Positions 15,889-24,306 of a DNA stretch of 49,203 bases are shown one piece after another. Source of the DNA: Paracoccus halophilus (lineage in GTDB: Bacteria; Pseudomonadota; Alphaproteobacteria; Rhodobacterales; Rhodobacteraceae); the NCBI RefSeq assembly GCF_000763905.1, contig NZ_JRKN01000026.1, forward strand, positions 1 through 49,203. Direction: 5' to 3'. The stretch's first letter is position 1, and every line of letters begins with the position of its first letter. The notes under the pieces were generated by a model. The model saw only the letters and a program-made list of their open reading frames with translations. It had not been told where the DNA came from and ran no database searches. A program made the position numbers and the translations under genes.

Positions 15889-17199
15889 ATGTCGAAACTT
15901 CGCTGGATATTGTCGCGCATCAGGCGCAAGCTCTGGATCAGGGTGGCGCTCTATGCCGCGCTCGGGGTTCTGGCGGCGGGGCTTGCGTCGCTTGCCACCC
16001 GCTTCCTGCCCTGGTCGATGCCGATCAATGTGACCTCGGACGCGATCGACAGCCTGCTGACCGTCATCGCCTCGAGCATGCTGGCCGTCACGACCTTTTC
16101 GATCGGCTCGCTTCTGACCGCCTATGGCTCGGCGACCTCGAACGGCACGCCCAGGGCGACGGTGCTGCTGACCGAGGATGAGGTGGTGCAGTCGGCGCTG
16201 GCCACCTTTGTCGGCTCGTTCCTGTTCAGCATCGTCGGGCTGACTGCCTCCAAGGTCAGCGCCTACGGGCCGCAGGGCCGGGCGGTGCTGTTTCTGGTGA
16301 CGCTGGCCGTCATCCTGATGATCGTGCTGGCACTGCTGCGCTGGATCAACCAGCTGACCCGGCTGGGGCGCGTCGGCGACACCGTGACGCGGCTGGAGGA
16401 CGCCACCTTTCGGGCGATGCAGGTGCGGCTGGAGCATCCCTATCTGGACGCCCGGCCGGCGCCCGCCCGATCGCCGCAGCCCGGGGCCGGCGCCGAGGTT
16501 CCCGCGCGGCAGGTCGGCTATGTCCAGCATGTGGATACCGGCGCGCTGGCCAAGCTTTGCGATGAGCACGAGCTGGCGATCGCGGTGCGCGTGCTGCCGG
16601 GCGGTTTCGTCTATGAGCATACGCCGCTGGCGCTGATCCATGGCGGGCCGCAGCCGCTGCCCGAGGACCTGCCCGAGGACCTGGCCGACGAACTGGCTGA
16701 CGCGATCCGCGCCGCCATCACTCTGGGCAAGACGCGCAGTTTCGACCAGGATCCGCGCTTCGGCCTTGTCACCCTGTCCGAGGTCGCCCTGCGGGCGCTC
16801 TCGCCCGCCGTCAACGATCCCGGCACCGCCATCGACGTGATCGGCCGCCAGACGCGGCTGCTGAGCTATTGGGGCCGGGGCTGGGACGAGGCCGCCGGCG
16901 TCACGCCGCGCCATGAACGGGTGACCGTGCCGCCGCTGGAATATGGCGACATGTTTGACGATGCCTTCAACCAGATCGCGCGCGACGCGGCCGGGCAGGT
17001 CGATGTCATGCTGCGCCTGCTCAAGGCGCTGGCAGCACTGACGCAGATCGGCCCGCCCGAGGCGCGCCGGGCGGCGCAGCATCAGTTGCAGCTTGCCTAT
17101 GAGCGGGGCATGCAGGATCTGCCGATCGAGGCGGACCGCAAGCGCCTGACCGGGGTTTACGAGGCCGCGCGGAGCGAAAGCGCCTTGGGCCAGGGTTGA
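15889..17199 (+). CDS. DUF2254 integral membrane protein
   Basis: The 436-residue protein has four predicted membrane segments in its first half (about 18-38, 55-80, 100-125, 133-150), with the DUF2254-type motif DSLLTVIASSMLAVTTFSIG. A soluble C-terminal half follows, containing ALSPAVNDPGTAIDVIGRQ, also typical of the family. The function is unknown. It starts 130 bases after the cytochrome gene on the same strand and could be co-transcribed, though a shared role is not evident. Confidence 0.88.
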   Translation: MSKLRWILSRIRRKLWIRVALYAALGVLAAGLASLATRFLPWSMPINVTSDAIDSLLTVIASSMLAVTTFSIGSLLTAYGSATSNGTPRATVLLTEDEVVQSALATFVGSFLFSIVGLTASKVSAYGPQGRAVLFLVTLAVILMIVLALLRWINQLTRLGRVGDTVTRLEDATFRAMQVRLEHPYLDARPAPARSPQPGAGAEVPARQVGYVQHVDTGALAKLCDEHELAIAVRVLPGGFVYEHTPLALIHGGPQPLPEDLPEDLADELADAIRAAITLGKTRSFDQDPRFGLVTLSEVALRALSPAVNDPGTAIDVIGRQTRLLSYWGRGWDEAAGVTPRHERVTVPPLEYGDMFDDAFNQIARDAAGQVDVMLRLLKALAALTQIGPPEARRAAQHQLQLAYERGMQDLPIEADRKRLTGVYEAARSESALGQG

Positions 17200-17410
17200 A
17201 ATATTTCCGCTGAGCCCTCCTGTCGCGCCAGCGGCAGGCACACCTCCGCCCGTCCCATGGCGGCCGAATCGATTCCGGTTTCCGCGGCTTGTCCGGCCCG
17301 TCGCGGCCCCTTTTTCACCGCCCGACGCCGCCGCCGGACGGGTCGCGGGGGGCAGGTTCCCTAGCGCGCCGCCCCGGCCGGGATCGCGGCGCGGAACCGC
17401 CCCGGAAAAC

Positions 17411-17549
17411 CGACAGATTCACTGCTGAATTGCCGCCGGAGGCTGGCCCTTGTTTTCGTGGAGATATTCCCTTGTCGACAGATTCGCTTGGATTTCAGGG
17501 CCTGAAACCCTAGCAAAACGATCACCCGAATATCGCCGACAAATTCACT
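17411..17549 (+). repeat. Three direct copies of CGACARATTCRCT
   Basis: Copies are CGACAGATTCACT (17411-17423), CGACAGATTCGCT (17476-17488) and CGACAAATTCACT (17537-17549), starting 65 and 61 bases apart. The last lies just before the AT-rich promoter-like run. They may be binding sites for a regulator spaced by about six helical turns, or remnants of a degraded tandem repeat. Confidence 0.6.
17493..17507. promoter_or_regulatory. Palindrome TTTCAGG-G-CCTGAAA
   Basis: A perfect 7-base inverted repeat around one G lies between the second and third copies of the 13-base direct repeat. It looks like an operator for a dimeric regulator of the downstream small gene. No regulator is encoded beside it. 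Confidence 0.4.
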
Positions 17550-17618
17550 CAACCTTTTGTTTTTATTTATTTTTCTATTGCACAGGCAGGGGCGCATCCC
17601 TATATCCCCTGACAGGTA

Positions 17619-17670
17619 GCCAGCCAGCGACATGCCAGCCAGCCACCTGATCCAGACAGTCAGCCAGACA
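17619..17670 (+). repeat. CAGCCAG repeats in the leader of the small Cys-rich gene
   Basis: GCCAGCCAGC occurs at 17619-17628 and 17634-17643, and CAGCCAG again at 17661-17667, just before the GGAGA ribosome-binding site at 17671. This is an unusually repetitive untranslated leader and may affect translation or result from slippage. Confidence 0.55.
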
Positions 17671-17682
17671 GGAGAAGATGAC

Positions 17683-17880
17683 ATGACCCGGACCGCCTGC
17701 AGCGCCTGCGCGTTCTATGAAGATCACGTCGCGAACTCCGCCAGCACGCTTTCGGATTCCGGCCTTTGCCGGGCCAACCCGCCGGTAACGCAGAAGGATG
17801 CGGATACCCGTGGATATTGGCCGGTGGTCAAATCCAGCGACTGGTGCGGCCAGTATGCATCCAGCTTTGCGGCCGCGTGA
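17683..17880 (+). CDS. Small cysteine-rich protein of unknown function
   Basis: The 65-residue product (from the ATG with GGAGA 8 bases upstream) has the pattern CSACAFYE, then GLCRANPP, then [15 protein letters not shown]. The four to five cysteines in C-x2-C ... C-R-x-N-P-P ... W-P-V ... D-W-C-G spacing recall a small Fe-S or zinc-binding protein, and similar short proteins occur in many proteobacteria. The role is unknown. It stands alone, with a long repeat-bearing leader and a strong terminator behind it, suggesting a highly expressed or conditionally expressed monocistronic mRNA. Confidence 0.75.
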
Positions 17881-17904
17881 TTTCGCGACATATCGCCAGC
17901 TTCA

Positions 17905-17926
17905 GGCAGCCTTCGGGCTGCCTTTT
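17905..17926 (+). terminator. Intrinsic terminator of the small Cys-rich gene
   Basis: GGCAGCC and GGCTGCC form a 7-bp stem capped by the stable TTCG tetraloop, followed by TTTT. It starts 24 bases after the stop codon. Confidence 0.85.
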
Positions 17927-18064
17927 GCATTTCAGGGGGGCCGCAAGGGCAGGGGGCGGAATGCGGAAACGCCGCCCCCGGTTTCCCGGGAGCGGCGCGA
18001 CAGGCCACGGAGTTTTATGAGCTGAACCAACGAAGGCTGGTGTGCTCCGGGGCCCGACCCCGGT

Positions 18065-19675
18065 TCATTCGGCCGCGAACTGGTTCATGGTATTGGCGTG
18101 CCCGCCCGCCTTCAGCGCGCGTTCGCCGCCGACCATTTCCTTGAACGTGTCGCCCAGATCCGAGCCGACCTCGTGCTGGTGCTTGACCGCCGAGATGCCG
18201 CGACGGATTTCCTCGCGCTGGACGGTCTTGACATAGGCCAGCATCTTGTCCTCGCCAAAGTAGCCGCGCGACAGCTCGTCCATCGACTTGGCGGTCAGGT
18301 GGAAGGTGGGCAGCGTGATCAGGTTGTGGAACACGCCGGCGCGGGCCGAGATATCGGTCTGGAAGTTCTGCAGACGGGCATCCGCCTCGCGGCCCAGATC
18401 GGTATCGTCGAATTCCGGCTTCATCAGCTCGTTGCCCTCGGGGTAGTCGGCGGCGCTGATCGTGCCCTCGGCCAGCCATTGCTCGCGGACCTGCTTGCGC
18501 AGGTTCAGCGTCCAGTTGAAGCTGGGCGAGTTGTTATAGGTCAGCTTGGCGTTCGGGACGACCTTGCGGACCTCGTTCACCATGCCGGCGATCTCATCGA
18601 CATTGGGCGTGTCGGTTTCGATCCAGACCATATCGGCGCCGCCGACGGTCAGGTTGGTGATGCAATCCTCGATCACGCGGGCGCGGCCGGTATTTTCCTT
18701 GAACGGGAACAAGCCGTTGGGCAGACGGGCCGGCTTGACGAATTCGCCGTTCTGGAACAGCGCCACCTCGCCGTCGCGGATCGGGTTCTGATCGTTGATC
18801 GGCTCGGTTTTCAGCCATTTGATATATTCGGCGGCCATGTCGCCGGGCTGCTGGCTGACCGGGATCTTCTGGGTCAGGCCGGCGCCCAGGCTGTCGGTGC
18901 GGGCGACGATCACGCCATCCTCGACCCCCAGTTCCTCAAGCGCGAGGCGGCAGGCGCGCAGCTTTTCGATGAAGTCTTCGCGCGGGACCGTCACCTTGCC
19001 GTCCTGGTGGCCGCATTGCTTGGCGTCCGAGACCTGGTTTTCGATCTGCAGCGCGCAGGCGCCGGCCTTGATCAGTTCCTTGGCCAGCAGGTAGGTCGCG
19101 TGCTCATTGCCGAAACCGGCATCGATATCGGCGATGATCGGCACGACATGGGTTTCGAAATTGTCGATCTTTTCGATCACGGCGGCGCGTTCGGCATCCG
19201 ATCCGGCAGCCTTCAGCTCCTTGAACAGATCGTTGATCGCGACCTCGTCGGCCTGACGCAGCGAGACGTAGATTTCGTTGATCAGATCGGCGACGGCGGT
19301 CTTTTCATGCATCGACTGGTCGGGCAGGTGGCCCCAGCGGTTGCGCAGGCCGGCAACCATCCAGCCCGACAGATAGACATAGGTGCCGCGTGCGGTGCCG
19401 CGCATGCGCTTGACCGACTTGATCATCTGCATGGCGTGGAAACCCGACCAGCAGCCCAAGCTTTGGGTGAACTTGCTGCTGTCGGCGTCATAGGCGGCCA
19501 TGTCCTCGCGCATGACGGTGGCCATGTCGCGGGCAATGTCCAGATGCGTGTCATAGGTGTTCTGCATCTTCAATTGCACGATATCGTCGACGCTGACCCC
19601 GCCCTGGGTCTGGCCCGAGGGGTAACGCTTTTCGATTTCGGCGCGAAGCTCGCTATAGGTTTTGCGCTTTGCCAT
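18065..19675 (-). CDS. aceA: Isocitrate lyase
   Basis: The 536-residue product cleaves isocitrate to glyoxylate and succinate in the glyoxylate shunt. The catalytic motif is present as KQCGH (in DAKQCGHQDGKV), as are the metal-site IIADIDAGFGNEHATY and the late YNNSPSFNW. The length fits the longer isocitrate lyase class. The ATG at 19675 is chosen because AAGGAA precedes it; the frame is open 16 codons further. It follows aceB by 74 bases containing a hairpin, so the two are probably one operon, controlled by the RamB-like regulator encoded divergently at 21508. Confidence 0.96.
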   Translation of the reverse strand: MAKRKTYSELRAEIEKRYPSGQTQGGVSVDDIVQLKMQNTYDTHLDIARDMATVMREDMAAYDADSSKFTQSLGCWSGFHAMQMIKSVKRMRGTARGTYVYLSGWMVAGLRNRWGHLPDQSMHEKTAVADLINEIYVSLRQADEVAINDLFKELKAAGSDAERAAVIEKIDNFETHVVPIIADIDAGFGNEHATYLLAKELIKAGACALQIENQVSDAKQCGHQDGKVTVPREDFIEKLRACRLALEELGVEDGVIVARTDSLGAGLTQKIPVSQQPGDMAAEYIKWLKTEPINDQNPIRDGEVALFQNGEFVKPARLPNGLFPFKENTGRARVIEDCITNLTVGGADMVWIETDTPNVDEIAGMVNEVRKVVPNAKLTYNNSPSFNWTLNLRKQVREQWLAEGTISAADYPEGNELMKPEFDDTDLGREADARLQNFQTDISARAGVFHNLITLPTFHLTAKSMDELSRGYFGEDKMLAYVKTVQREEIRRGISAVKHQHEVGSDLGDTFKEMVGGERALKAGGHANTMNQFAAE

Positions 19676-19714
19676 GTTGGTTCCTTTCGTCGGATTCCTT
19701 GGGAGGATGAGGGG

Positions 19715-19733
19715 GGCGGGCACGCGGCCCGCC
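19715..19733 (-). other. Hairpin in the aceB-aceA gap
   Basis: GGCGGGC and GCCCGCC form a 7-bp stem around ACGCG, between the aceB stop and the aceA ribosome-binding site. It lacks a T-run, so an mRNA processing or stability element that sets the aceA/aceB ratio is more likely than full termination. Confidence 0.4.
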
Positions 19734-19749
19734 TTGAGGGTTCTGAAAA

Positions 19750-21372
19750 TCAGTCCAGCGCGTTCAGCACGTCATAGGCCTGGACGGTGATGAAATCGGG
19801 CAGGACGGGGGCGGTCACGGCCTCTTGCACGATGCGCGCGGCCGAGGCGTAATGCCCGCGATGGAAGCCGTTCGGCCCCAGCCGTTCGAGGATCCGGACA
19901 ATCTCGGCCTGGACCAGTTCGCCCAGCCATTCGGCACTGAACAGGCGCTCTTCGCCGCTTTCCAGCGTCACCGTGGCGCCATGGCGCAGCCATTGCCACA
20001 GCTGGGCGCGGCTGATCTCGGCAGTGGCGGCGTCCTCCATCTGGTTGTTGATCGGCACCGCGCCGCGGCCCTGCAGCCAGTTCGCCAGATATTCGATGGC
20101 GACCGAGATATTGGTGGTGAGCCCCGCCTCGGTGATCGTGCCCTGATGCGGCTTCAGCAGCATGGCGGGCTTGATGTTCCATTCCTGGCGCGGCTTGCGG
20201 ATCTGGTTCGGGCCGGACATCTCGGCGTCGAAAACCTCCTGCGCGACCGGGACCAGATCGGGATGCGCGACCCAGCAGCCGTCGAAGCCCATGCCGACCT
20301 CGCGTTTCTTGTCGGCGCGGACCTTGGCAAAGGCTTCCTCATTGGCGGCATCGTCGCCCTTGACCGGGATCGCGGCCGACATGCCGCCCATGGCGTGGAT
20401 GCCGCGCCGGTGGCAGACCTTGACCACCCGCGCCGCATAGGTGGCAAGGAACGCGTCCTCCATCACCAGCTGCGCGCGTTCCGGCAGGACATAGGCGTCG
20501 TGATTGCGCAGCGTCTTGATATAGCTGAAGATATAATCCCAACGGCCACAGTTCAGCCCGGCGATATGGTCGCGCAGCTCCCAGATGATCTCGTCCATTT
20601 CAAAGGCGGCGGGCAGGGTTTCCAGCAGCACCGTGGCCTTGATCGTGCCATTCGCCAGCCCGACCTTTTCCTGGGCATAGACAAAGACCTCGTTCCAGAA
20701 CCGGGCCTCGCCATGGGCCTCGATCTTGGGCAGGTAATAGAACGGCCCGCGGCCGGTGGCGGCCAGCGCGCGGCCGCAATGGAACAGCGACAGGCCGAAA
20801 TCGAACAGCGATGCCGACATCGGCTGACCGCCGATCAGCACGTTGGATTCGGACAGGTGCAAGCCGCGCGGGCGCATGATCAGCAGCGCCGGATCGGCCG
20901 CGACGCGATAGGATTTGCCGCTGTCGGGGTCGTCAAGCTCCAGCGTGCCGTCGCGATAGTCGATCAGGTTCTTCTGACCCGCGATCAGGTTGGAAAAGCT
21001 GGGCGAGGTCGCGTCCTCGAAATCCGCCATGAAAACCCGGGCGCCGGAATTCAGCGCATTGATCATCATCTTGCGGTCGACCGGGCCGGTGATCTCGACG
21101 CGGCGATCCTCAAGCGCGGCGGGGATTTCGGCGGCACGCCAGATGCCCTGGCGGATCTCCTTGGTCTGGGGCAGATAGTCGGGCAGTTCGCCGCGGTCGA
21201 TCCGCTCCTGTCGGCGGGCGCGGGCGACCATCAGCGCGTGCAGGCGCAACCCGAAACGGCCTTGCAGATCCGCGATGAAGGCCAGCGCATCGGGCGTCAG
21301 CACATGGTCCGAGCCGGGAACGGCGCGCAGGACGACCGGCGGAAGCGCGGGCGGTGGGCGATCAAGTGGCAT
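19750..21372 (-). CDS. aceB: Malate synthase A
   Basis: The 540-residue enzyme condenses glyoxylate with acetyl-CoA to malate, completing the glyoxylate shunt with the downstream isocitrate lyase. Malate synthase A signatures are clear: NALNSGARVFMADFEDATSP near 107, ETLPAAFEMDEIIWELRDH, LNCGRWDYIFSYIKT, and GCWVAHPDLVPVA. It is the first gene of the aceBA unit. The 135-base gap to the divergent regulator gene holds paired TAATGT elements and an inverted repeat, likely regulator binding sites. Confidence 0.96.
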   Translation of the reverse strand: MPLDRPPPALPPVVLRAVPGSDHVLTPDALAFIADLQGRFGLRLHALMVARARRQERIDRGELPDYLPQTKEIRQGIWRAAEIPAALEDRRVEITGPVDRKMMINALNSGARVFMADFEDATSPSFSNLIAGQKNLIDYRDGTLELDDPDSGKSYRVAADPALLIMRPRGLHLSESNVLIGGQPMSASLFDFGLSLFHCGRALAATGRGPFYYLPKIEAHGEARFWNEVFVYAQEKVGLANGTIKATVLLETLPAAFEMDEIIWELRDHIAGLNCGRWDYIFSYIKTLRNHDAYVLPERAQLVMEDAFLATYAARVVKVCHRRGIHAMGGMSAAIPVKGDDAANEEAFAKVRADKKREVGMGFDGCWVAHPDLVPVAQEVFDAEMSGPNQIRKPRQEWNIKPAMLLKPHQGTITEAGLTTNISVAIEYLANWLQGRGAVPINNQMEDAATAEISRAQLWQWLRHGATVTLESGEERLFSAEWLGELVQAEIVRILERLGPNGFHRGHYASAARIVQEAVTAPVLPDFITVQAYDVLNALD

Positions 21373-21397
21373 TGGGGGCCTCCAGTGGTTTAGCTCA

Positions 21398-21509
21398 TAA
21401 TGTCATGTTAGTAATGTAATGCTTGTTGTATAGTGTCTGTTCGGTTCAATCGGGTGTTATGGTAAGTATTGTCACTGGATAACACCGGGTAATGTAAGGT
21501 TTGTAATGT
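21398..21509. promoter_or_regulatory. Paired TAATGT-N8-TAATGT sites and inverted repeat between aceB and its regulator
   Basis: TAATGT occurs at 21398 and 21412, and again at 21490 and 21504; each pair has a 14-base period. Between them, GGTGTTAT (21453-21460) and ATAACACC (21479-21486) form an 8-base inverted repeat. The second pair touches the regulator's GTG start, suggesting autoregulation. These are candidate operators for the RamB-like protein. Confidence 0.5.
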
Positions 21510-22950
21510 GACATCGCGAAGCGAGAAACTGATCATCGGCCAGCGTTTGCGCGTCCTGCGGCAATCGCTGGGCCTGACGCAGGCGCAGATGGCGGCCGAG
21601 CTTGGCGTCTCGGCCAGCTATGTCACGCTGATCGAATCGGACCAGCGGCCGGCCTCGGCGCGGTTCCTGATGAAACTGGCCGAGGTCTATGACCTGAACG
21701 TGTCGGAGCTGGCGCCCTCGACCGATGCGCAGCTGGCCGCCGATTTCCATGCCGCGCTGAAAGAGCCGGCCCTGGGCACCGGCAGCCTGTCGCGCTCGGA
21801 GATCGAGGCGGTGCTGCAGGCCTCGCCCCGGATCGCGGGCGCCTTTGTCCGCCTGCACGAACAGTATCGCGAGGCGATCCTGCGCCCGCAGGCCGATGAC
21901 AACCCGCTGACCGACCGCGACAAGGTCGAGGTGCTGGCCGAGAATTCGCGCCCCGTCGATGTGGTGCGCAGCTGGTTCTACACGCAGCGCAACTATGTCG
22001 ATGCGCTGGACCGCCCGGCCGAGGCGCTGGCCGAGGAACTGGCGCTGCACCGTCACGAACCCCATGTCGCGCTGACCAGCCGGCTGGCCGCGCACGGGAT
22101 CATCGTGCGCATCCTGCCGGCCGAGGTGATGGGCGACCAGCTGCGCCGGTTCGATTTCCACCGCAAGGAGCTGATGCTGTCGGAACTGCTGGGCCAGGCC
22201 AGTCGCCGCTTTCAGATCGGCGTGCTGCTGGCCCGGCTGGAGCAGGAGGCGACGATCGCGCAGCTGGTGCAGGAATCCGAGCTGACCGATCCGCCGGCGG
22301 TCTCGCTCCTGCGGGTCAGCCTGGCGAATTACTTCGGCGCGGCGCTGCTGATGCCCTACGGCCGTTTCCTGGCCGCCTGCGAATCGGAGCGCTATGACGT
22401 GGAACTGCTGGGCCACCGTTTCGGCGCCAGTTTCGAGCAGACCGCGCATCGCATGTCGACGCTGCAACGCCCCGACGCGCGCGGCATCCCGTTCTATTTC
22501 GTGCGCGTCGATCAGGCGGGCAATATCTCGAAACGGTTCAGCGCCGGGCGGTTCCCGTTCTCGCGTTTCGGCGGCACCTGCCCGCTGTGGAACATCCATG
22601 CCGCCTTCGAGACGCCCGAGCGGATCCAGACCCAGGTCATCCGCATGCCCGAGGGGGCCAGCTATTTCTCTGTCGCGCGCACCACCACGCGGGCAGGGGG
22701 CCGACAGGGCGCGCCGGCGCAGCGGCTGGCCATCGGGCTGGGCTGCGACGTGTCCTATGCGCCGCGGCTGATCTATGCCGACGGCATCGACCTGAGCCGC
22801 ACCCGCCCGGTCGATATCGGGCTGAACTGCTACCTGTGCGAACGCCCCGACTGCTCCGCCCGCGCCCATGCGCCGATGAACCGCCGGATGAAGGTGAACG
22901 AACGCGAGCGCAGCCTGGCCATCTTCAGCTTCGAGGAAGAAGAGGGCTAG
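21508..22950 (+). CDS. ramB: RamB/ScfR-type XRE-family regulator of the glyoxylate shunt
   Basis: The 480-residue protein begins at a GTG with an XRE helix-turn-helix (about 8-65: IIGQRLRVLRQSLGLTQAQMAAELGVSASYVTLIES). An IrrE/ImmA-like middle domain (about 200-260) and a C-terminal DUF2083 domain with CPLWN and CYLCERPDCSAR cysteines follow. This is the architecture of short-chain fatty-acyl-responsive regulators, of which RamB is the known example. In Paracoccus denitrificans a RamB protein controls isocitrate lyase and malate synthase; divergence from aceBA here supports the same role. Activator versus repressor action cannot be read from sequence. Confidence 0.88.
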   Translation: MTSRSEKLIIGQRLRVLRQSLGLTQAQMAAELGVSASYVTLIESDQRPASARFLMKLAEVYDLNVSELAPSTDAQLAADFHAALKEPALGTGSLSRSEIEAVLQASPRIAGAFVRLHEQYREAILRPQADDNPLTDRDKVEVLAENSRPVDVVRSWFYTQRNYVDALDRPAEALAEELALHRHEPHVALTSRLAAHGIIVRILPAEVMGDQLRRFDFHRKELMLSELLGQASRRFQIGVLLARLEQEATIAQLVQESELTDPPAVSLLRVSLANYFGAALLMPYGRFLAACESERYDVELLGHRFGASFEQTAHRMSTLQRPDARGIPFYFVRVDQAGNISKRFSAGRFPFSRFGGTCPLWNIHAAFETPERIQTQVIRMPEGASYFSVARTTTRAGGRQGAPAQRLAIGLGCDVSYAPRLIYADGIDLSRTRPVDIGLNCYLCERPDCSARAHAPMNRRMKVNERERSLAIFSFEEEEG

Positions 22951-23069
22951 GGCCGCCACGAACGCGACGTCATGGCGGGCGGCTGGTTGTGGCGCGCGGC
23001 CTGCGCACAAACATCCCTGATCGAACGCGGGCAGGATCTTGCCCGGACAATCAATGGATGGAGCGGATC

Positions 23070-24110
23070 ATGCTGGAACCTCTGGAACAGGACGTCAATC
23101 GTCGCATCGTGCTGAACGCGCGGCCGGTCGGCGGCGCGAAAGAGACGGATTTTCGTCTGGAAACCCAGGCCGTGCCGCAGGCCGGTCAGGGGCAGTTGCT
23201 GGTGCACAACCATTTCCTGTCGGTAGACCCCTATATGCGCGGGATGATGTCGGACCGCAAATCCTATGTCGAGCCGATCGCGCTTGGTGCGCCGATGGCC
23301 GGGCTGACCGTCGGGCAGGTGGTCGAATCGCGCCATGACGGTTTTTCTTCGGGTGACTGGGTGGTGACCAATGGCCACTGGCAGGATTATTCGCTGGTCG
23401 ATGACGCGCAGACCTGGAAGCTTGCCGCCGGCCTCGAACGGAAATCCCTGGCGCTTGGCGTTCTGGGGATGCCGGGCCTGACCGCCTGGGCCGGGCTCAG
23501 GCTGATCGGCAAGCCGCAGGCCGGGGAAACGCTGGTGGTGGCCGCCGCGACCGGGCCGGTCGGCTCGATGGTCGGGCAGCTGGCCCGGAAGATGGGCCTG
23601 CGCGCGGTCGGCGTCGCGGGCGGTCCGGAAAAATGCCGCATCGCGGTCGAGCGTCTGGGCTTCGACGCCTGCCTCGATCACCGCGCCCCGGATTTCGAGG
23701 CGCAGCTGAGCGCGGCGGTTCCCGACGGCATCGATATCTATTTCGAGAATGTCGGCGGCCGCGTCCTTCGCGCCGTCGTGCCGCTGCTGAACCAGCGCGC
23801 GCGGATCCCGCTTTGCGGCACCATCGTCACCTATGACGATCCCGACCGCCCGAACGATACGCTGCCCGATCACACCGACATCATCATGTCGCGGCTGCAG
23901 CAGCAGCGGGTTCTGGTGCAGGGCTTCCTCGTCGGGGACTATTTCCACCAATGGGGCGAGTTCCTGCAGGAGGTCGGACCCTGGGTCGAGGCCGGCGAGA
24001 TCAGCTTTATCGAGGATATCGTCGCGGGGCTGGAGAATGCCCCCTCCGCCCTGATCGACGTGATCAACGGCCGGAATTTCGGCAAGAAGATCGTCAGCCT
24101 GCGCGACTGA
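23070..24110 (+). CDS. NADP-dependent MDR-family oxidoreductase (CurA/prostaglandin-reductase type)
   Basis: The 346-residue zinc-free medium-chain reductase probably reduces the C=C bond of enones with NADPH in the cytoplasm. Family marks are HFLSVDPYMRGMMSD near 40, GMPGLTAWAGL near 130, the nucleotide-binding AAATGPVGSMVGQLA near 155, and VGGRVLRAVVPLL near 230. The ATG at 23070 is chosen for GGAG 6-7 bases upstream; an ATG lies four codons earlier. It follows ramB on the same strand, but a 119-base gap suggests independent transcription. Confidence 0.92.
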   Translation: MLEPLEQDVNRRIVLNARPVGGAKETDFRLETQAVPQAGQGQLLVHNHFLSVDPYMRGMMSDRKSYVEPIALGAPMAGLTVGQVVESRHDGFSSGDWVVTNGHWQDYSLVDDAQTWKLAAGLERKSLALGVLGMPGLTAWAGLRLIGKPQAGETLVVAAATGPVGSMVGQLARKMGLRAVGVAGGPEKCRIAVERLGFDACLDHRAPDFEAQLSAAVPDGIDIYFENVGGRVLRAVVPLLNQRARIPLCGTIVTYDDPDRPNDTLPDHTDIIMSRLQQQRVLVQGFLVGDYFHQWGEFLQEVGPWVEAGEISFIEDIVAGLENAPSALIDVINGRNFGKKIVSLRD

Positions 24111-24227
24111 ACGCCGCGCCGCCCGGACATGTCCCGAGTGATGCCGCCCCGATCGGGCGGCATCATCGCGGTTTCGGGGCCGCGCCGGACCGGGCCGGGC
24201 GCGCTTTCGGCACCATTTCCGAATTAT

Positions 24228-24245
24228 TTGTAACGATTTTGTAAC
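24228..24245 (+). promoter_or_regulatory. Pho-box-like direct repeat before the phosphate transporter
   Basis: TTGTAAC-GATT-TTGTAAC is a perfect pair of 7-base repeats separated by 4 bases, the layout of PhoB boxes (consensus CTGTCAT-N4-CTGTCAT). It lies 61 bases before the transporter start. Base identity to the consensus half-site is partial, so phosphate control is inferred from architecture and gene function. Confidence 0.55.
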
Positions 24246-24306
24246 GGGGCGGTTGAATCGCGCGTCAAAGCCGCATACCCACCCGGCGCGGCCGATTGAG
24301 GACACC

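Larger units (their letters stand above)
17200..17682. other. Intergenic region with repeats and an AT-rich promoter-like stretch
   Basis: No gene is seen in these 480 bases. The first half is GC-rich. From 17400 it holds three copies of a 13-base repeat, a 15-base palindrome, an AT-rich run (17549-17580, mostly T on the plus strand) that probably contains the promoter of the small Cys-rich gene, and a leader with CAGCCAG repeats. Confidence 0.6.

Noticed and set aside
13746..15929. A 727-codon minus-strand open frame opposite the octaheme cytochrome
   Set aside because: The plus strand carries eight CxxCH motifs and a signal peptide; the antisense frame shows only low-complexity Arg/Gly sequence.
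17190..17206. TTGAAATATTTCC at the DUF2254 stop codon as a fifth copy of the GntR motif
   Set aside because: It shares only TGAAATAT, lacks the TCA half, overlaps a stop codon and is not in front of an island gene.
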